Assembly: GCA_020441345.1 (NCBI GenBank)
Contig: JAGRMK010000113.1
Location: 1-6,763 of the forward strand
Reading direction: 5' to 3'
DNA length: 6,763 nt
DNA from: Paracoccaceae bacterium
GTDB taxonomy: Bacteria > Pseudomonadota > Alphaproteobacteria > Rhodobacterales > Rhodobacteraceae
A program made the translations under genes and the position numbers. Below are positions 5,338 to 6,763 of the stretch, one piece after another (positions within the stretch are counted from its first letter, which is position 1; each line of letters opens with the position of its first letter). Under the pieces are notes generated by a model, which was not told where the DNA came from, made no database searches, and saw only the letters and a list, made by a program, of their open reading frames with translations.

Positions 5338-5367
5338 CGAAAGGGCCACGCGACGGCGGCCCTTTCG
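5338..5367. terminator. Hairpin between convergent genes, probable bidirectional terminator
   Basis: CGAAAGGGCC (5338-5347) pairs perfectly over 10 bp with GGCCCTTTCG (5358-5367), with a 10-nt loop. It lies between the + strand stop at 5321 and the end of the leftward CoaBC-like gene at 5376. There is no long U-tract on either side (the + strand tail is AGGCTTGGTTATT), but AAAGGGCC/GGCCCTTT stems of this form are common terminators in alphaproteobacteria. Confidence 0.65.
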
Positions 5368-5375
5368 AGGCTTGG

Positions 5376-6644
5376 TTATTGGGCAGCGTCCAGCATCGCG
5401 GCGGTCCCCGCCAGACTCTCGAGATAATCGGCAATCGCGGCGGCAATCGCGGCCTTGTTGTCGATCGGCGTCACCCCGTCGGCGCGCACCATCAGCGCCC
5501 GCTGTTCGGTGCCGCGCGTATCCTCGCCGCGCGTCGCAACCACCAACCCGGCGCGGTCCAGCCGTTTCGCAGCCACGCGGACCAGCTCTTCCTCGGTGAC
5601 GTCTTCAAGGTATTTGAACGCCACCGTATGCATCGCGCCCCCCGCGTTCATCGCCAGGTCGATGACCTTTTCGGTTGGTTCCAGGTCGAGCATCAACGAC
5701 GCCTGACCCGAGGCGATCTTGCCGCTGACCGCCTGTTTCGGGCGGTAATCGGCAACGCCGGCCGAAAAGATCCCGGCCCAGAGCCCGGATCGCGCGCGCG
5801 CGACCACCGTGTCGCGATACTCGTCAAAGGTGCGGGTCACGGTGATCGGCATCGGCGTTTTCGGACGCCAGGCGCCGTCGCCCAGGATCAGCTCGGCCTC
5901 GGCCCCGCGCCAGGTCAGTTCCTCGGCTACGCGCGCGCCCAACCGGCCACGGAACCGGTTGACGATGCGCCGCACGCCGTCGATGGGCACCGGGGTCGGA
6001 CCCGCCGTCACCATGATTCGTCGCCCCGCCAGGGGTGAGGTGCTGAGCGCGCGACCCACCGCGATACACAGGGTTTCGGTATCGGGCAGGTTGTGCTTGC
6101 CGTAGGCATCGCGCGGACGGATCAGCCGCACGCCCTGCGCCGCCAGCCGCCGCGCGTTGTCGACCAGCTGCGCATTGTGCATCGTGCCGTGCATCGTCGG
6201 CGCGACCAGAACCTGTGTCTGCCCGCGCTCCATCCGGCCAAGGGCCGAGATCAGCGTCGCGGCGACCACCGTGTCGCCGATCCCATGCGCCATCTTGGCG
6301 ATGGTCGAATGGGTGGCGGGCGCGACCAGATAGGCATCGAACGGTGCCGCGTCGCTCAGGTGTTCCGCCCGCCATGTCAGGCCGGTGATCACCGGCCCCA
6401 GCGTGGCCCATTCCAGCGCCTCGCGCGCCACGTAACGCAGCGCGTCCTCGCTGGCGAAAGCGGTGACGCTGGCCCCGTGGCGGCGCAAACCGCGCGCCAC
6501 CTCAGGGGTTTTCATCGCCGCGATGCCACCGGTGACCAGCAGGGCGATACGCCGCCCCGCCAGCCGGTCCGAGGCGCGCGGCACGTCATGGTCGCCCATG
6601 CCCGAAGCAGTCGGCGCGCCAAAGTCCCAGTCATACAGGCTCAT
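5376..6644 (-). CDS. coaBC: CoaBC-type phosphopantothenoylcysteine decarboxylase/synthetase, archaeal-like variant
   Basis: A 422-residue two-domain protein. The N-terminal flavoprotein domain (about 30-200) has VTGGIAAMK (38-45), H95 positioned 14 residues before the P of VAPAT exactly as the catalytic His75 in E. coli CoaBC, and AKMAHGIGDT (116-125). The C-terminal CTP-dependent ligase domain (about 208-410) has VTAGPTPVPIDGVR, N229, VADYRP (297-302) and K309, matching Asn210 and Lys289 of E. coli. CoaBC joins cysteine to 4'-phosphopantothenate and decarboxylates the product in coenzyme A synthesis. Differences are notable: the bacterial PxMNxxMW motif is PTMHGTMH (149-156), the clamp cysteine (E. 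coli Cys158) is absent (DAYGKHNLPD, 179-188), and NxSSGKMG is NRFRGRLG. The His-type motif and GK-rich clamp recall archaeal CoaBC. AGGTG five nt upstream and ATGA overlap with the preceding gene set the start. It may be a second, specialised copy rather than the housekeeping enzyme. Confidence 0.8.
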   Translation of the reverse strand: MSLYDWDFGAPTASGMGDHDVPRASDRLAGRRIALLVTGGIAAMKTPEVARGLRRHGASVTAFASEDALRYVAREALEWATLGPVITGLTWRAEHLSDAAPFDAYLVAPATHSTIAKMAHGIGDTVVAATLISALGRMERGQTQVLVAPTMHGTMHNAQLVDNARRLAAQGVRLIRPRDAYGKHNLPDTETLCIAVGRALSTSPLAGRRIMVTAGPTPVPIDGVRRIVNRFRGRLGARVAEELTWRGAEAELILGDGAWRPKTPMPITVTRTFDEYRDTVVARARSGLWAGIFSAGVADYRPKQAVSGKIASGQASLMLDLEPTEKVIDLAMNAGGAMHTVAFKYLEDVTEEELVRVAAKRLDRAGLVVATRGEDTRGTEQRALMVRADGVTPIDNKAAIAAAIADYLESLAGTAAMLDAAQ

Positions 6645-6763
6645 GCACGCACCTCGCCCGAATCGGACCCCTTGTCAGCCACGGCCTGCTGCGCAAGCTT
6701 GCCCCATTGCAGATGTGCGCCCCGCGCGCGGTCGACGCGGGTATTCAGCGCCTCGAAATGGCG
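6641..6763 (-). CDS. Unidentified gene, C-terminal 40 residues
   Basis: The minus-strand frame is open from the window edge to a TGA at 6643-6641 that overlaps the CoaBC-like start codon as ATGA, the classic sign of translationally coupled operon genes. The visible end reads RHFEALNTRVDRARGAHLQW, then GKLAQQAVADKG, and closes with SDSGEVRA. It is hydrophilic with a probable amphipathic helix (about the first 28 residues). I do not recognise the family. Its identity would help decide what the downstream CoaBC-like protein does. Confidence 0.65.
   Translation of the reverse strand, partial: RHFEALNTRVDRARGAHLQWGKLAQQAVADKGSDSGEVRA

Noticed and set aside
5379..6038. Plus-strand open frame of 219 codons under the CoaBC-like gene
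   Set aside because: Antisense shadow; the product is rich in R, G and H and matches nothing, while the minus strand encodes a recognisable two-domain enzyme.

Overview
The window looks like chromosomal DNA of an alphaproteobacterium, most likely Rhodobacterales/Rhodobacteraceae. The supports are high-GC coding sequence, a CcrM-type adenine methyltransferase gene placed directly downstream of rnhB (RNase HII) on the same strand, and several small secreted proteins of a kind I associate with that group. This placement is inference, as no 16S or other marker is present.

Layout. Positions 1-1264 (+ strand) carry the 3' end of a FAD-dependent oxidoreductase gene, an NAD(P)-dependent dehydrogenase of the uronate-dehydrogenase type, and a 53-codon lysine-rich ORF. 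This rightward unit converges on the leftward pair rnhB - ccrM (3221 down to 1368). An intrinsic terminator that works for ccrM lies at 1282-1310. The 108-nt rnhB-ccrM gap holds a candidate ccrM promoter with two GANTC sites (the CcrM target). One of them is the exact centre of a 7-bp inverted repeat, which suggests methylation-dependent autoregulation. After a 268-nt stretch without a convincing gene, a secreted four-cysteine protein with a Pro/Arg-rich tail is encoded leftward (4113-3490).

A divergent 235-nt intergenic region contains a perfect 19-bp palindrome at its exact midpoint. To its right are two overlapping rightward genes: a small exported protein (4349-4645) and a two-transmembrane protein with an OmpR-like winged-helix domain at its cytoplasmic C terminus (4617-5321). 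The second gene may be a one-component, membrane-anchored regulator whose partner is the exported protein. A 10-bp-stem hairpin separates these from a leftward gene (6644-5376) for a CoaBC-type flavoprotein/ligase. Its active-site signature resembles archaeal CoaBC more than the bacterial form. It overlaps the end of an unidentified upstream gene by ATGA.

The most interesting items are the GANTC-centred inverted repeat before ccrM, the exported-protein/membrane winged-helix pair with the midpoint palindrome, and the archaeal-like CoaBC. No tRNA, rRNA, insertion sequence, CRISPR array or attachment site was seen.
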